Positions 36,401-55,217 of a stretch of 64,000 nucleotides of DNA are shown piece by piece. The position numbers and the translations under genes were made by a program. This DNA comes from Dysidea avara (lineage: Eukaryota > Porifera > Demospongiae > Dictyoceratida > Dysideidae), in contig NC_089281.1 in assembly GCF_963678975.1 (NCBI RefSeq), forward strand, positions 9,201,277-9,265,276, given 5' to 3'. Position 1 is the stretch's first letter, and the number at the start of each line of letters is the position of its first letter. The notes below the pieces were generated by a model. That model was not told the origin of the DNA. It searched no databases and saw nothing but the letters and a program-made list of their open reading frames with translations.

Positions 36401-37595
36401 GTTTAAATTCATTAAACGGAATTTTCTATTGACTGACTGAGTAACTGACTAATGCCTTCAGACAAGCATAACTCAAGGCTATGGGCTTGATTTTTTCACT
36501 GCTCGATGTCATTTCAGCCGGACACATGCCTTTTGGCATACTGCAGTACATACAATGCATTCCTCATGGACTTACCAGTGTCCTCCTTTGTGACCCATTC
36601 ATACAGCGAAAGGTGTTGATTTGGCAGTAGTGCGTGATGGCTTCCCTCCGCAACAGAAATCGTTCGTATTTTTTATAGTGGCTACTTTATTGCAGAGGTG
36701 CTTTTTGAACAGTTCTTGGTTTGTAATGCTGTGTAATGTGTTGAACATAGCTGACAACAAAGCGTAATGGATACTTCACTTTTCAGGCGATAATTGGTAG
36801 CTGAAGCATGCGGTGCCATTTCTTTTGTTTGATGTAGTGTGTGTTGGTTCACCTGTTACAATAATTTTATTTTACAAAAAAGTTAACAAACAAGTACACA
36901 AAAATTTGGAATTTTCAACTAAAGTAGGGACCATAGCACATCGATAAAAAGTACTGAAACAAGCTGGAGCAGTGCACGATATTAAGTCACAGTAAAATAG
37001 TAAGGAGTGTTATATCCCTACTGTGCTCAAGATACAAGCACAGTAAGATATAACACTTTTAAATTGTTCTACTGTGATTTAATATTGTGCACTACTCCAG
37101 CTTGTTTCAGTACTTTTCATCGATGTGCTATGGTCCCTATTCTAGTCGAAAATTCCAAATTTTTTGTGAACTTGTTTAGATAAACAAAATTAATTCTAGA
37201 GCCGACAAAAATATCTCATAATACGTATATTCGGTATGACTCACTGTATTCCCTCACATATGTACATAAACCACAACACACAAATCTCTTGCACACAGAT
37301 AATACAATGGGCAAAAATGTATATTATGCAAGTGGGCACATTTTGAGTGGAGTCTATGTAGCATACAGCAGTGAACTATCATACATTCTCCAATATCTTT
37401 AGCTCCATTTGCTGTTTAGCCTGATCTTTCTGATATGCCTCCAACTGTTCCTGAAGAGACTGGCACTTGTTGATCAATTTACTAAATAATAATAGCCACG
37501 ATTAACTCCCATAACGAAAATCACGCATATTCAAAAACTACTCACTCGGTGTCAATGATTTTCTCTTTAATCAGTAAAAAACTGTTATGGTCCAT
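9184..37595 (-). CDS. ICE1: ICE1-like protein (little elongation complex subunit 1), 17 exons
   Basis: Seventeen exons join in frame (minus strand): 37595-37546, 37481-37385, 33081-33001, 32951-32842, 32771-32146, 31657-30527, 27418-27081, 27027-26943, 16186-16065, 16018-~15822, 15513-15228, 14378-14336, 14286-14204, 12367-12329, 12280-12193, 12143-11925, 9398-9184. Nearly every junction has GT/AG ends and a matching phase, giving about 1,270 residues. The N-terminus is a coiled coil; IKEKIIDTDKLINKCQSLQ resembles the start of vertebrate ICE1 as I recall it. The middle is disordered and acidic, with ELPLQGTQ-type repeats (31460-31640) and basic patches. The C-terminal 460 residues are helical and Trp-rich, as in ICE1. 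ICE1 is the scaffold of the nuclear complex that helps Pol II transcribe snRNA genes. The weak point is the junction of exons 10 and 11: the best donor (GTAAGT at 15817) gives the wrong phase, while GTTTGT at 15821 fits. Confidence 0.7.
9622..9807. mobile_element. pogo/Tc1-type MITE, TA target duplication
   Basis: The left end CAGTGGAACCTCGATTAT and the right end TCGAGGTTCCACTG are inverted repeats flanked on both sides by TA (9620-9621 and 9808-9809). CAGT ends with TA duplication are typical of pogo/Tigger elements within Tc1/mariner. At 186 bp it has no coding capacity, so it must be moved in trans. Confidence 0.8.
10222..10920. repeat. Dispersed repeat with loosely repeated phrases
   Basis: It begins with 'gtttcagagttgaaaccggg' and ends with 'gagctggtttcaat', a short imperfect inverted pair. 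Inside are diverged tandem phrases of the type 'tatgcatgaatccatg', matching 4630-4960. The frame at 10225-10416 falls inside this repeat and is not a gene. Confidence 0.5.
12331..12490. repeat. 81-bp tandem duplication covering ICE1-like exon 14
   Basis: A 79-bp segment at 12331-12409 is repeated at 12412-12490 with no visible difference. It contains the splice acceptor and all but the last two bases of the 13-codon exon 14. The inner copy keeps the GTATGT donor. The outer copy lacks it, but has a possible GTACAT donor a few bases on that would leave a 14-codon exon in the same phase. Confidence 0.9.
12626..13338. repeat. ~710-bp palindrome made of two head-to-head repeat copies (copy D)
   Basis: The left arm starts AATCAATACCTATGCGGTAG and the right arm ends with its reverse complement. 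Arms of roughly 330 bp match almost throughout, including the 'gtccctcctttgtgtt'-type and 'gcctccagccacgtacacta' blocks of the dispersed family. The centre, near 12970, is a tight hairpin of 'gagtaaataatgg' and its complement. It lies in the intron between exons 13 and 14 of the ICE1-like gene. Confidence 0.85.
13339..14203. other. Intron of the ICE1-like gene, little structure
   Basis: About 13390-13640 carries a diverged piece of the dispersed family. A small hairpin (aagagtgaat with its complement) lies at 13858-13883. The frame at 13405-13653 lies inside the repeat piece and is not taken as a gene. Confidence 0.45.
15008..15030. repeat. (TAA)n microsatellite
   Basis: About seven perfect TAA units lie in an intron of the ICE1-like gene. 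Confidence 0.9.
16457..17188. mobile_element. 732-bp inverted-repeat element in the long ICE1-like intron
   Basis: The left end CATAGATATACGACTCCTAA continues for about 43 bp and is matched in reverse complement by the right end, which closes TTAGGAGTCGTATATCTATG. The frames inside (16789-17058 plus, 16781-17137 minus) overlap on opposite strands and have no recognised domain, so the element looks non-autonomous. No clear target duplication was seen. Confidence 0.7.
17390..17426. repeat. (TA)n run followed by poly-T
   Basis: About 13 TA units are followed by a T run. A second TA run lies at 18453-18480, at the right edge of the neighbouring element. Confidence 0.85.
17917..18452. mobile_element. 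MITE with CCGTATAGC ends
   Basis: The left end ACCGTATAGCGGGTTATTTT and the right end, closing AATTACCAGCTATACGGT, are inverted repeats next to TA-rich sequence. The CCGTATAGC tip is shared with the element at 44253-44992. Internal 'tttcgaa' phrases recur on both sides. No transposase is encoded; the minus-strand frame at 17897-18160 has no domain. Confidence 0.65.
18498..20990. repeat. 2.5-kb minisatellite, 30-31 bp unit
   Basis: About 80 diverged units of the form ctgaactctctacaaggtga plus a variable 'tttctttgtag' half follow one another. The alternate halves (cttcttctag versus tttgtttgtag) give a longer periodicity. It lies in the 10.8 kb intron between exons 8 and 9 of the ICE1-like gene and has no long reading frame. 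Confidence 0.95.
19271..20182. repeat. Two 456-bp higher-order units inside the minisatellite
   Basis: The block starting gtagctgagctctctacaag at 19271 recurs at 19727 with almost no differences (for example gtcgctg versus gtagctg), and the next boundary falls at 20183. The distances are 456 bp each, so about 15 basic units were duplicated as a block. Confidence 0.85.
21000..21880. repeat. Unclassified repeat flank of the minisatellite, ending in a perfect palindrome
   Basis: It follows the minisatellite directly. It contains one copy of the CTATTAGAGTAT motif (about 21069), phrases such as 'ctcgtatctcggaaatggct', and ends near a perfect 20-bp palindrome at 21846-21865 (gacacacgatatcgtgtgtc). 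The overlapping plus-strand frames at 21283-21607 have no recognised domain. Minisatellite plus flank may be one mobile unit, but I cannot define its other end. Confidence 0.4.
22483..23053. mobile_element. 571-bp inverted-repeat element, CCCCRTTCACACTA ends
   Basis: The left end CCCCGTTCACACTATCCCGG is matched in reverse complement by the right end, which closes TAGTGTGAATGGGG. Near-copies of the end motif also occur inside (for example 22909-22925). It lacks a transposase frame and is probably non-autonomous. Confidence 0.65.
23054..24145. other. Intron of the ICE1-like gene, no gene seen
   Basis: About 23590-23650 resembles the repeat tails near 46880 and 61610 (attaaggttttacagcacaa), which may be ends of one retroelement family. 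Nothing else stands out. Confidence 0.4.
24146..24413. repeat. 21-bp minisatellite, about 12.8 copies
   Basis: Units of accatacctggtcactagta plus t are repeated almost perfectly; only the last two units differ. Because 21 is a multiple of 3 and the unit has no stop in some frames, reading frames stay open on both strands (YLVTSIP and GILVTRY repeats). These are by-products of the repetition. Confidence 0.95.
24414..26942. other. Intron of the ICE1-like gene, no exon required
   Basis: Exons 8 and 9 agree in phase across this region. A possible exon at about 25747-25960 (minus) has a good acceptor, but no donor and no similarity I recognise, and was left out. Two copies of the CTATTAGAGTA motif lie near 25355 and 25395. 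Confidence 0.45.
27530..28610. repeat. Copy F of the ~1 kb dispersed family (body reversed)
   Basis: A foldback part (about 27545-27765) is followed by the body in reverse orientation relative to copy A. It carries the 'gacacaaaggaggacagtg' block followed by GTAAGT, the TCAG microsatellite seed (28351-28370), and the final 'tactatacagtaccatcgta' end. The frame at 27968-28249 is part of this repeat. Confidence 0.75.
28651..29950. mobile_element. hAT-type non-autonomous transposon, 1.3 kb
   Basis: It starts CAGTGTTGGGCAAGTTACTT and ends AGTAACGCGTTACTCCCAACACTG-like, inverted at the tips (CAGTGTTGGG / CCCAACACTG). It is flanked by an identical 8-bp duplication TTGGTTGG (28643-28650 and 29951-29958). 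The 8-bp duplication and CAGTG tips define hAT elements. Subterminal AAGTTACTT / GTAACG motifs are dense on both sides. It contains a hairpin (29097-29188) and a 99-residue frame (29560-29859) of unknown nature, but no hAT transposase. It lies in the ICE1-like intron between exons 6 and 7. Confidence 0.9.
29097..29188. repeat. Strong hairpin inside the hAT element
   Basis: TACCATGGCTGC plus ATTTTGCTGATATATACACC on the left pair with the complementary right arm ending GCAGCCATGGTA. The stem is about 37 bp with few mismatches. The loop itself contains a short self-pairing GCCCGAGGGC. Confidence 0.9.
30170..30425. repeat. Copy G (partial, diverged) of the ~1 kb dispersed family
   Basis: It shows the 'ctgaagg ... 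cagttagttagtcagtcaatc' microsatellite seed and the 'tagcaactttttggcag' block, without the foldback. It ends just downstream of the donor of exon 6 of the ICE1-like gene. Confidence 0.55.
33082..35094. other. Intron 2 of the ICE1-like gene, distal part
   Basis: No exon or defined repeat was found. The short frames (33784-33990, 34278-34505) have no motif, and the flanking exons agree in phase 0. Confidence 0.45.
35095..36075 (+). repeat. Copy H of the ~1 kb dispersed family
   Basis: The body blocks are present (35095-35165 start, 35470-35905 middle and end). The terminal foldback is replaced by a different inverted pair: 'gaaaaatgtag' near 35940 and 'ctacatttttctatgatc' near 36055, around 'cctatacttgaagatatacc'. 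Confidence 0.6.
36205..37180 (+). repeat. Copy I of the ~1 kb dispersed family, complete
   Basis: This is the most complete copy: start 'tagtactatatagtcagaac', body with a GACTGACT seed at 36432-36460, the 'gtcctcctttgtgacccatt' block, and a terminal foldback at about 36885-37180 with both arms carrying 'agtactgaaacaagctggag'. It lies just downstream of exon 2 of the ICE1-like gene. Confidence 0.75.
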
Positions 37596-37882
37596 GTTTT
37601 TCTGTTACTAACAAACAGTCCTACTGAACACTCGTTGAGCATACACAGATACACGTCTGACACGTGGAAGAACCTTCTTCGCGCGCTAAGTCTAACTTAA
37701 GGCGCAAGCGCTAAAGGCATCGTTAATAGAAAAGAGGCCGGGCAGTTGGTAATTAGGAAAAATATGCGCTATAAAAGCTGACACCTGGAAGTTGACACCC
37801 AGAGCCTCTCCTACGATGCGAAGCTAAAAGACTAATTTGTAGAAAAGTTACCTTACCATTACAACTTACCGGTAGATCTAAA
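37596..37882. promoter_or_regulatory. Divergent promoter between the ICE1-like gene and NCX copy 1
   Basis: Only 287 bp lie between two start codons pointing away from each other. The segment is more CpG-rich than its surroundings (cgcgcgctaag and ggcgcaagcgct near 37680-37712) and has no repeat insertion, unlike most of the window. Both 5' UTRs must lie here, unless transcription starts through unseen upstream exons. Confidence 0.6.
37770..37777 (+). promoter_or_regulatory. Candidate TATA box for NCX copy 1
   Basis: TATAAAAG lies 106 bp before the NCX copy 1 start codon and is the only good TATA match in the divergent promoter. NCX copy 2 has no counterpart just upstream. The start site is unverified. 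Confidence 0.4.
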
Positions 37883-48091
<10,209 letters not shown>

Positions 48092-48378
48092 CTAGTGTAC
48101 AATATTGGACATTGATGTGGAATAGAAACATATTTGCAGCATATTGGAACATTTGTATATAGACAATCATTGTAAATCAGTTTTCAAAGACACATAGAGG
48201 TTTGATAGTTATTATCATGTTCAAGAATTTTGAAAGTATAAACAGTTGTTACTATTCTAGCTAAGTGGAATGATTAACTCTATGCATACATAAAGCATCA
48301 TGTCTGAATGAAATGATCTTGGACACAAGTGACCATATGTGCAACATGCCCAGTACAGTGCATAAAGATGACAAGGGA

Positions 48379-48384
48379 ATAAAT
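48379..48384 (+). terminator. Candidate polyadenylation signal of NCX copy 1
   Basis: AATAAA lies 288 bp after the stop codon of NCX copy 1, in sequence without a repeat match. Cleavage itself is not visible from sequence. Confidence 0.35.
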
Positions 48385-48784
48385 GATACATAGGGCTACA
48401 AACCAACATTAAACAATAACAAAAATTATACATTATTGTTGTGCAAGACCGAATATAAAAAATACTGGCTGTGAATTATGTAACTACCTTAGGCGGTGGG
48501 CTTGCAAGGAAAGATCGAGATACCCTAATAGAGCAGTCACTTCTACATAAGAAAAATAGCTAGCAGCATAGTAAAATAGTCTCTTTGGGCTCCTAAACTA
48601 CGAAAAAAGTTCCTCGGGGCAAGCTCCCAGACCCCCAAGAATAACAACATAGTCTCATATTGTTCCACCGCCAGCTGGAACACGAGCTGAAGGCCGAAAA
48701 GAAATAAGGAAGCTGTAAAAATCTCGGGTGATCATGGGTAGATGGACAGGATAATTAAGACTCGAGGTGCTAGATTTTCTGCAA

Positions 48785-48813
48785 TGACACTCGCAGTCGA
48801 AACGCAACCGTCA
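48785..48813 (+). repeat. Left terminal inverted repeat of the Academ-like element
   Basis: It reads TGACACTCGCAGTCGAAACG and continues CAACCGTCA. The only differences from the inverted right end are TC versus GA at positions 7-8. A weaker second match (tttagttgc) lies further inward on both sides. Confidence 0.85.
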
Positions 48814-49044
48814 CAAATTACGCTTTATTACCTCGGTTTAGTTGCGCGGTCTTTATTCGCCGGGAAAACAAAACGCTTTTCACTGTGGGCACCACCTAAA
48901 TTAACAGCGCTCGCTAGCTTCGACGGCTACGTCTTACGACAAGTTACATTAATATACGGAACAACACGTCACTAAGCTTTCCCAATGCACTGATATCTAG
49001 CAGCTGCACTGCCTTAGCAACAAGCTCCAACGCGGTCAGCAAAC

Positions 49045-52000
49045 ATGGTAAGTTTATCACATTGTGGTTTTCATGTGTGGTACAATTTGTTTCAGAGTAT
49101 GTGGGGCTTCGTAATCATGCTAAACGCGTAGAGAAATGTTTAGTGTAGATAACAAAATAATAAAAACTTGTGCACTATGGCTGTAGTACCCACTATACAT
49201 TTATACAATAATAGCATGATAATACAATATTTAACAATAGTCATCAGATGGAGTGGACTCTCCAAGTAAGGAAAGATCTGCCACTTGCTCTCAGCCAGCT
49301 GACAGTGTGAAGTGCTGCACCCTATGTGGTGATAGAGGTAATGGTAAGCAAATGACTAAGTACAGTTACTGGGGGAGTGCTGAAAAGCATTTTGTGTACA
49401 CACACCTTGGAAAATGCCCCCCAGATGAAAGCTATGTTTGTAAGAAACATTTAGTAGAAGCCAAACGACACCATAATGACAACACATTTACACCAAAATG
49501 GAAAAAGGCTAATGAAGTTCACGATTCTCCTAAAGGCTGTATACATCCACAGTGTCATGACAGATTTCCTGAAAAACTTATGAAGCCTGCTTTTGCCACA
49601 ATCACTGCATTGAAGACTCACCTTGAAGTGCAGGTAGCTGATGACATCCCATTTCTGTTGTGTCCAGCTTGTTACAGCAAGGTATACCATCAGTTTAACT
49701 CCCCAAGTAGATGTTCATCTTGTGGAGCTACATCAAAACATGGACAAAAATTCATTCGCTACAGTCCCAATCCTACACTGATATCACAGTACCTCACAGA
49801 AACAATTGGTACTGAGATAGTCATAGGACCAAGTGACAGAATATGTACAAGCTGCTACAACACACATAGTAGCATAATCAAGTCCATAGAATGCCAACTG
49901 AATGGAACAGATGAGATGCTAGAAAAAGAAATTGAATCATGGGAGGTCACCATTAGAAGACATGATGACGATAAACTAACAAATGCAATTCTTACTGCAG
50001 TGCTTTTTGTTGCCCAGTCTTTACTGTCACAAAAGGCTGTTCTCCTGCCATGGGTATGCCAAGTATTCCTTGAAGCCTATGGAGTCCAGTATAGTGAAGA
50101 TGTGAAGTCGGTCAACCTAGAAGAGAGAGAAAGGATAATTCAATTTTCATCTCGGTGGCTACTAGATCACCTTATTGTTCACCTCCATCCCTATATGATG
50201 CACAAGTGTGTACACATGAGATTTGGTACGGTGTTGTACCGAAGAGGGGCAGATCTCTTGGTTGCCTTGTCTTGGGCTCTCAGTTCATCACAGCTTGTGT
50301 CATCATTTGAACCTAGTAAACATCATCATAAATCACAAAGTAAGCATCCTAACACAGAGACCACACTAAAGGAAGCTAGTGTTATAATAAATGACCTAAT
50401 CCATGAAGAAATCAACAAATTATCACCATCACTTTTAATCAGTATTGATGATAGTCTCAATAATGTGAACCCGTTACTACTACAATTCTTAACATTTATC
50501 ACCGACACCATTCGAGAACGTAAAACTTCTAGCATTACCTCACATGCAAAGAAAATTCGACTGTTTTTTATCCTGTGCCAATTAATGTTTTGTACCAATC
50601 CTAAGAAACCACCACCAATCTACGACATAGTAGCAGATACCATCGAAGTTTGTGGGGGATCTCGCAAACTTATGAGAATTTTAAACAGATTGGGATGTTC
50701 CAGTTCCCCAGACACCCATGACAGATTCGTGACATACCATGCTACGGCTCGACGTCAGGCAGCAATCTGGGATAAAATTTCAACTACATACTTTACTGTA
50801 GCCTCAATTGATAACTTCGACATGCTACAGAGTTATTCTGCTGTTTACTGTGGTGATCAACAGCGGAGTTACCATGGGACAACTCTGCAGCTTGTACAAC
50901 CAGGAGTACCATTAATACTAACATCAAGCAATGAGTTTCAATCTGAACTAGAGACAGCCACTACAGCAGCAGGTACAGATGTGGAGATGACCACACCTCC
51001 ACCACAATCACCTCCCATTAGTATTGAAGAAAGCAATCCAGCTTTTACAACCAATAAACTGATTCGACAGCAGCAACGACAAATGTCACCAGAGAACTCT
51101 CCTCACAAGCACGGAAAGAATGGACCCAAGCGCCAAAGGACTGTGTCAGTTAACAGCTTAGTACCTTCTCTACAGACCAATTTAGATACACTACCACCAC
51201 CTCAACTCACACTTACCTTAGAGAGTTTCCAAGAGAACAACCATCAAGCAAATGAGAGGATATCATTGGACAATAAGCTGTTTTCATACATTATCCAGAA
51301 GTATTGTTTGCACTACCACCAACACACAGATAGCGTTTCACCAAATGCTGTTATCAGTGATGTTAGAGTATTTCTAGATGACAACAGGCACTGTGATTTA
51401 CAGCACACACAGTGTACATCAGCTGTACATTATATGGAATTATTGGATGAGAACCCTGACTGTGCAGAGACAATGTCAATGGTAGCAGAAGATCTGTTGG
51501 CAAGATTTGATGGAGTCCAGGATGGATGGGTGATTTTAGTGGGAGATGGGAAGACCTATAGACACCTCATGAATGTCAAGAAACAGTATAGCACAATGTT
51601 GAGAAAGCTACTAATTTTTCCAGGAGACTGGCACATTATGAAAAACTACCAGCCTATTTTAATGAAGGAATACTACTCTGCCGGTCTAAGAGAGCTGGCT
51701 AAGAATTCTGGCTATCATGGGACCACACTTAAGTCGTTGGAGCACTGTTCAAACTTTAAACGTACACACTATTTCTTGCTGCAAACATGGGAGGCCTTAT
51801 ACAGGGAAATGTGGCGTGCGTATGTTTTAACCAATAAGACTACCATCACTGAGGATGTCACTTGCATACTCCTTACTGGCATACAGACAAAGAACTCACC
51901 TAAGAACATGATGGAGAGAATTTGTGAACTGGTGAAGGACAGCAACAGTGGAGAAGACTTCAAGAAGTTTGTGAAACAGATGGGTGAAAATGACAAAACA

Positions 52001-54546
52001 TGGAAGTTTTGGGCCCAGTTTGTTTTTACCGACTGTTTTTGTTACTTTGCTCTGTATTTAGCCATAAGGAGTAGCAATTGGGAGTTACGCATAACCAGTT
52101 TAAAGCTAATGGCTCCCATGTTTGCAGCATTTGACAGGGAATATTATGCCAGAATATTGCCCCACCATCTTGGTGAGATTCAACACTACCCACCAGTGCT
52201 TTTGAATTGCTTGGAAAGAGGAGCATTTACTGTCAAGCTAACTCAGCAACATTGGCGAGTTGTAGCCCTCGATGAGGCACATGAAATGTGCATTAATAAA
52301 GATTTAAAGACTGCCATAGCTCGCCCTACTAAACCTTACCTGCAGAAAACCACATTGTTTTTAAATGATCGAATTAAAGTACACAAAAATCTTATTCAAG
52401 AATTGTTCCCAGAACGTTTCGAACACCACAAAGAGTCAAATAATAACATCCTTGATGATTCTCCTCAGGCATGCAAATATGAACAAAACATCAAACAGCT
52501 TTGCAGTGTTGCTTCAGAAAATCAGTTGTTTTGTGTACAGCCTAAGAATAGAGAGCTTTTAAATGTATTCACTGGACAAGTAGCCACCAATGAACAAGCA
52601 TGTGATATGCTTTCGTTTCGTCAGATTGGAGAGCAAGCATTTCAGGATTACGTCAAGTACCACATGTTGCAGTATCCAACCACAACAAAGCCCACTCTAA
52701 GACAACATAAACTGTTGACTATGGCAACGAAAAAAACAGTTAAACCTAAGGGCACAGCCAAGGAGAGAGATGATAAACATCTAATCACATGTTTACGACG
52801 CCATTTAGTTTGGTCCAACTATCATAAGCTTGGGAGCCCATCAGAAGTACAATATTCAGAATGGCCACGGGCACTAGCGGATGAGCAAGGTAATCCTCAC
52901 AAAGGTAATAAGAGCACTTGGACCACTAAGCTGGCTAGCCGGTATCAGTCAGCTGATGCTCCCATCCTAGTTTCACACTTGCCATTTATACCTCACATTG
53001 CTATTATCGATGCCATGTTTATACTAAACACAAGACCACTTCGCCAAACTAAGACTTTCTCTGAATATACAGTCTTTCTTTTTAATCAGTTCATTCTACA
53101 ACACTTTAAGGCTGGTACATCAGAGGTTCATTTAATATTTGACAAACCTAATGTGCAAGCGTTTAACCCCAAACAGTTTGAGCAGGCAAGACGGTACTCA
53201 AACAGCAACACTGACCATCAACATGGCTCTTTTGGTCCTGACGCTCAAGTACCAAACAAGTGGCAGGAGTGTTTACAGTGTCAACAGTGCAAGCGATTAT
53301 TAGTTGAAGCTGTTGGGCTAGCTCTACTTCAGAAGGGACGCTATCTCCTAACATCTAAACAACGACTGATTCTAGCTGGGTGTTTCTCGGGTTTAGGTGA
53401 GAACACTGCATGGTTGTTAAGCCCCGGTGAACTTGTTGCAGAGCAACTTGAGGAGTACTACTCAACTGCACAAGAAGCTGACACCAGAATGTGGCGCCAT
53501 GCTGTGCAGTCACAAGCTAGCAGTGTTCTCATCTATTCCCCAGATACTGATGTCTACAACATTGGATTAAGTTTCGTGAAGCAACATCCTACAACTACAT
53601 ACATAGTACAAATTAATGTTCCACACTCTGACAGCAACAAGTACATCAACATCAATAACTTACAAACAGCAATGTTGAAAGACTTTGATTTAAGGAGTAT
53701 GCGGCAGAATGACCTGGGCTTGGTATTGCAAACTTTATTTATTTGCTCAGGATGTGATTACATCTCCTACTTCAGGTCCATAGGCAAGGCTACAGTACTC
53801 AATTGTTTCTTTCAGTATGCATCATTTATCTGTGGACAAAACATGCCTGGTTGTTTACATGATACATCACCACATAACAAAGAACAAGGATTTTTAGCCT
53901 TTGTTATTCATTGTATTTTAGAAAGCATTTAAAAACATTTGAAGCAGCTAAAGGACATAAAACCCCCATCCACCTTTATAACTCCATAGATCCATTGTTA
54001 CAAACTGAAGAGAGGCACCGGCTATGGCTAAACCAAATTAGAGAAGTAGTTGGTACCAGAATCATCCATGAAGAGGAAAGAGTACCCACTGTGACATCTC
54101 TTTGGCAGCACTGGCTACGATCATGCTGGATTAGTCAAATGTGGCAGCAATCTAGTAAGCCAGACATTTACGGATCACTACCACCCCCAAATGACTATGG
54201 TTGGAAACTGACTGATGGAAACTACACCATTGAATGGGAATCCCCTGATACGCAACAGAAAATAAGGGATAACATAGAATTTTTGCTGAAAGGTTGCAGC
54301 TGTAAAAGTGGCTGCAATACTATGAAATGTGGATGCAGAAGGAAACAAAGAAAGTGTGGTCCAGGGTGCCTATGCCAAAGTTGTATGAACACTGATGAAT
54401 GTGAGAGTAGCAGCAGTGAAGATGAAGAGATTGATTTTGAAGGAACCAGCTGTGATGAACTTGAAGTAGTATTAGAGCCAATAGAAGAAGAGATTATAAC
54501 TGAAGATGACTTTTATGATACTACTTATGAATACTACATTGTTTAA
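49045..54546 (+). CDS. Academ-like transposase: zinc clusters, DDE-like core, XPG-like nuclease, CXC tail (frameshifted)
   Basis: The ATG at 49045-49047 is followed directly by a GTAAGT donor. The intron ends at AG 49240, and exon 2 continues in phase (SSDGVDSPSK), giving 1,564 codons to 53932. N-terminal Cys/His clusters (CCTLCGDRG, CPACY, CSSCG, CTSCY) suggest DNA binding. The central core has conserved acidic sites typical of RNase-H-fold transposases: SIDNFDML (50810), LVGDGKTY (51545), FPGDWHIMKNY (51626), LDEAHEMCIN (52271-52285); which residues are catalytic is my guess. An XPG/FEN1-like nuclease follows with its acidic set complete: IIDAM (53009), IFDKP (53141), QEADTRMW (53474), SPDTDVY (53543) and GCDY (53756). 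At about 53911 the frame shifts by one base; the new frame runs to 54546 and holds a nine-cysteine CXC module (54295-54390) and an acidic tail. The GTG at 49253 is not the start. Confidence 0.85.
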
Positions 54547-54976
54547 CAATATTTTATGTATCAGTTTTTGTGTAAGTTAATGAGGTCTCATACTACACTC
54601 TATCAGTTTGCACGTGGTACAATTTGTTTCACAAAAGCACATACTTTTATATTGCTTATACAAGTAGGCCATACAAACCTTTCAAAATCCGTAAAGTCAG
54701 ATTTTGTGCACTCCTCATCAGTTTTCAAAGGTGGATAAAAGTTCGGGGCAGTTAAAGAACGTCAACTTTTTCATAGACAAATACTTCCAACTCGTGAGTT
54801 CCAATGATTAACGAACTAAACAGCTGTCTTCGCCATGTATTCTCAAAGACATTTTTAGCAAAAACACCACTGCATCTCTTCAAACAAACGCTAAGTCTCG
54901 CATCCACGTGGCACTTCGAAATCGCCATTTTTCACATTACGTAATAATTGCGCTGCAACTAAAAATGCCCATTTTT

Positions 54977-55005
54977 TGACGGTTGCGTTTCGACTGCTCG
55001 TGTCA
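54977..55005 (-). repeat. Right terminal inverted repeat of the Academ-like element
   Basis: It reads TGACGGTTGCGTTTCGACTG and continues CTCGTGTCA, the near-perfect reverse complement of the left end. CAA follows directly. Confidence 0.85.
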
Positions 55006-55008
55006 CAA

Positions 55009-55217
55009 ATAAGCTGCATACTTGCAGTCCTTTTATTATTATTATTTTTTTTAAATTTATTTATTGATTAGCAAACACCCAACAGGGTTTTTACGCTAAT
55101 GTACAAGGTACGTACACATAAGTGCCTAGTTTAAGTTACAATAACATAAGTGCCTATAATTTAGGTTACAATAATGATTAGTACTAAGTTACAATAAGTG
55201 CTAGAATTACAATGAAT
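55009..55217. other. 3' region of a minus-strand LINE fragment
   Basis: A TTATTA/T-rich tail (55026-55050) and loose 'aagtgcctagtttaagttac' phrases lie beyond the LINE coding end at 55501. They are read as its 3' UTR and tail, interrupted by the MITE at 55218-55445. Confidence 0.45.

Larger units (their letters stand above)
48785..55005 (+). mobile_element. 6.2-kb autonomous DNA transposon, Academ-like (XPG lineage)
   Basis: The ends are 29-bp inverted repeats (48785-48813 and 54977-55005), identical except for about two positions, sharing AGTCGAAACGCAACCGTCA. CAA flanks both ends (48782-48784 and 55006-55008), a candidate 3-bp target duplication. The single gene inside encodes a zinc-finger, transposase-like, XPG-like nuclease and CXC protein. 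From memory, Academ elements have 3-4 bp duplications and one lineage (AcademX) encodes an XPG nuclease and a Cys-rich finger; the match is good but unchecked. It sits between the two NCX genes in the same orientation. Confidence 0.75.

Noticed and set aside
49253..49255. GTG as start of the long transposase frame
   Set aside because: A eukaryotic gene would not normally start there. The ATG at 49045 joined by a GT-AG intron gives a clean in-phase start.
53895..53935. A short intron to explain the transposase frameshift
   Set aside because: The only GT..AG pair that would fit spans under 30 bases with a poor donor, too small for a normal intron.
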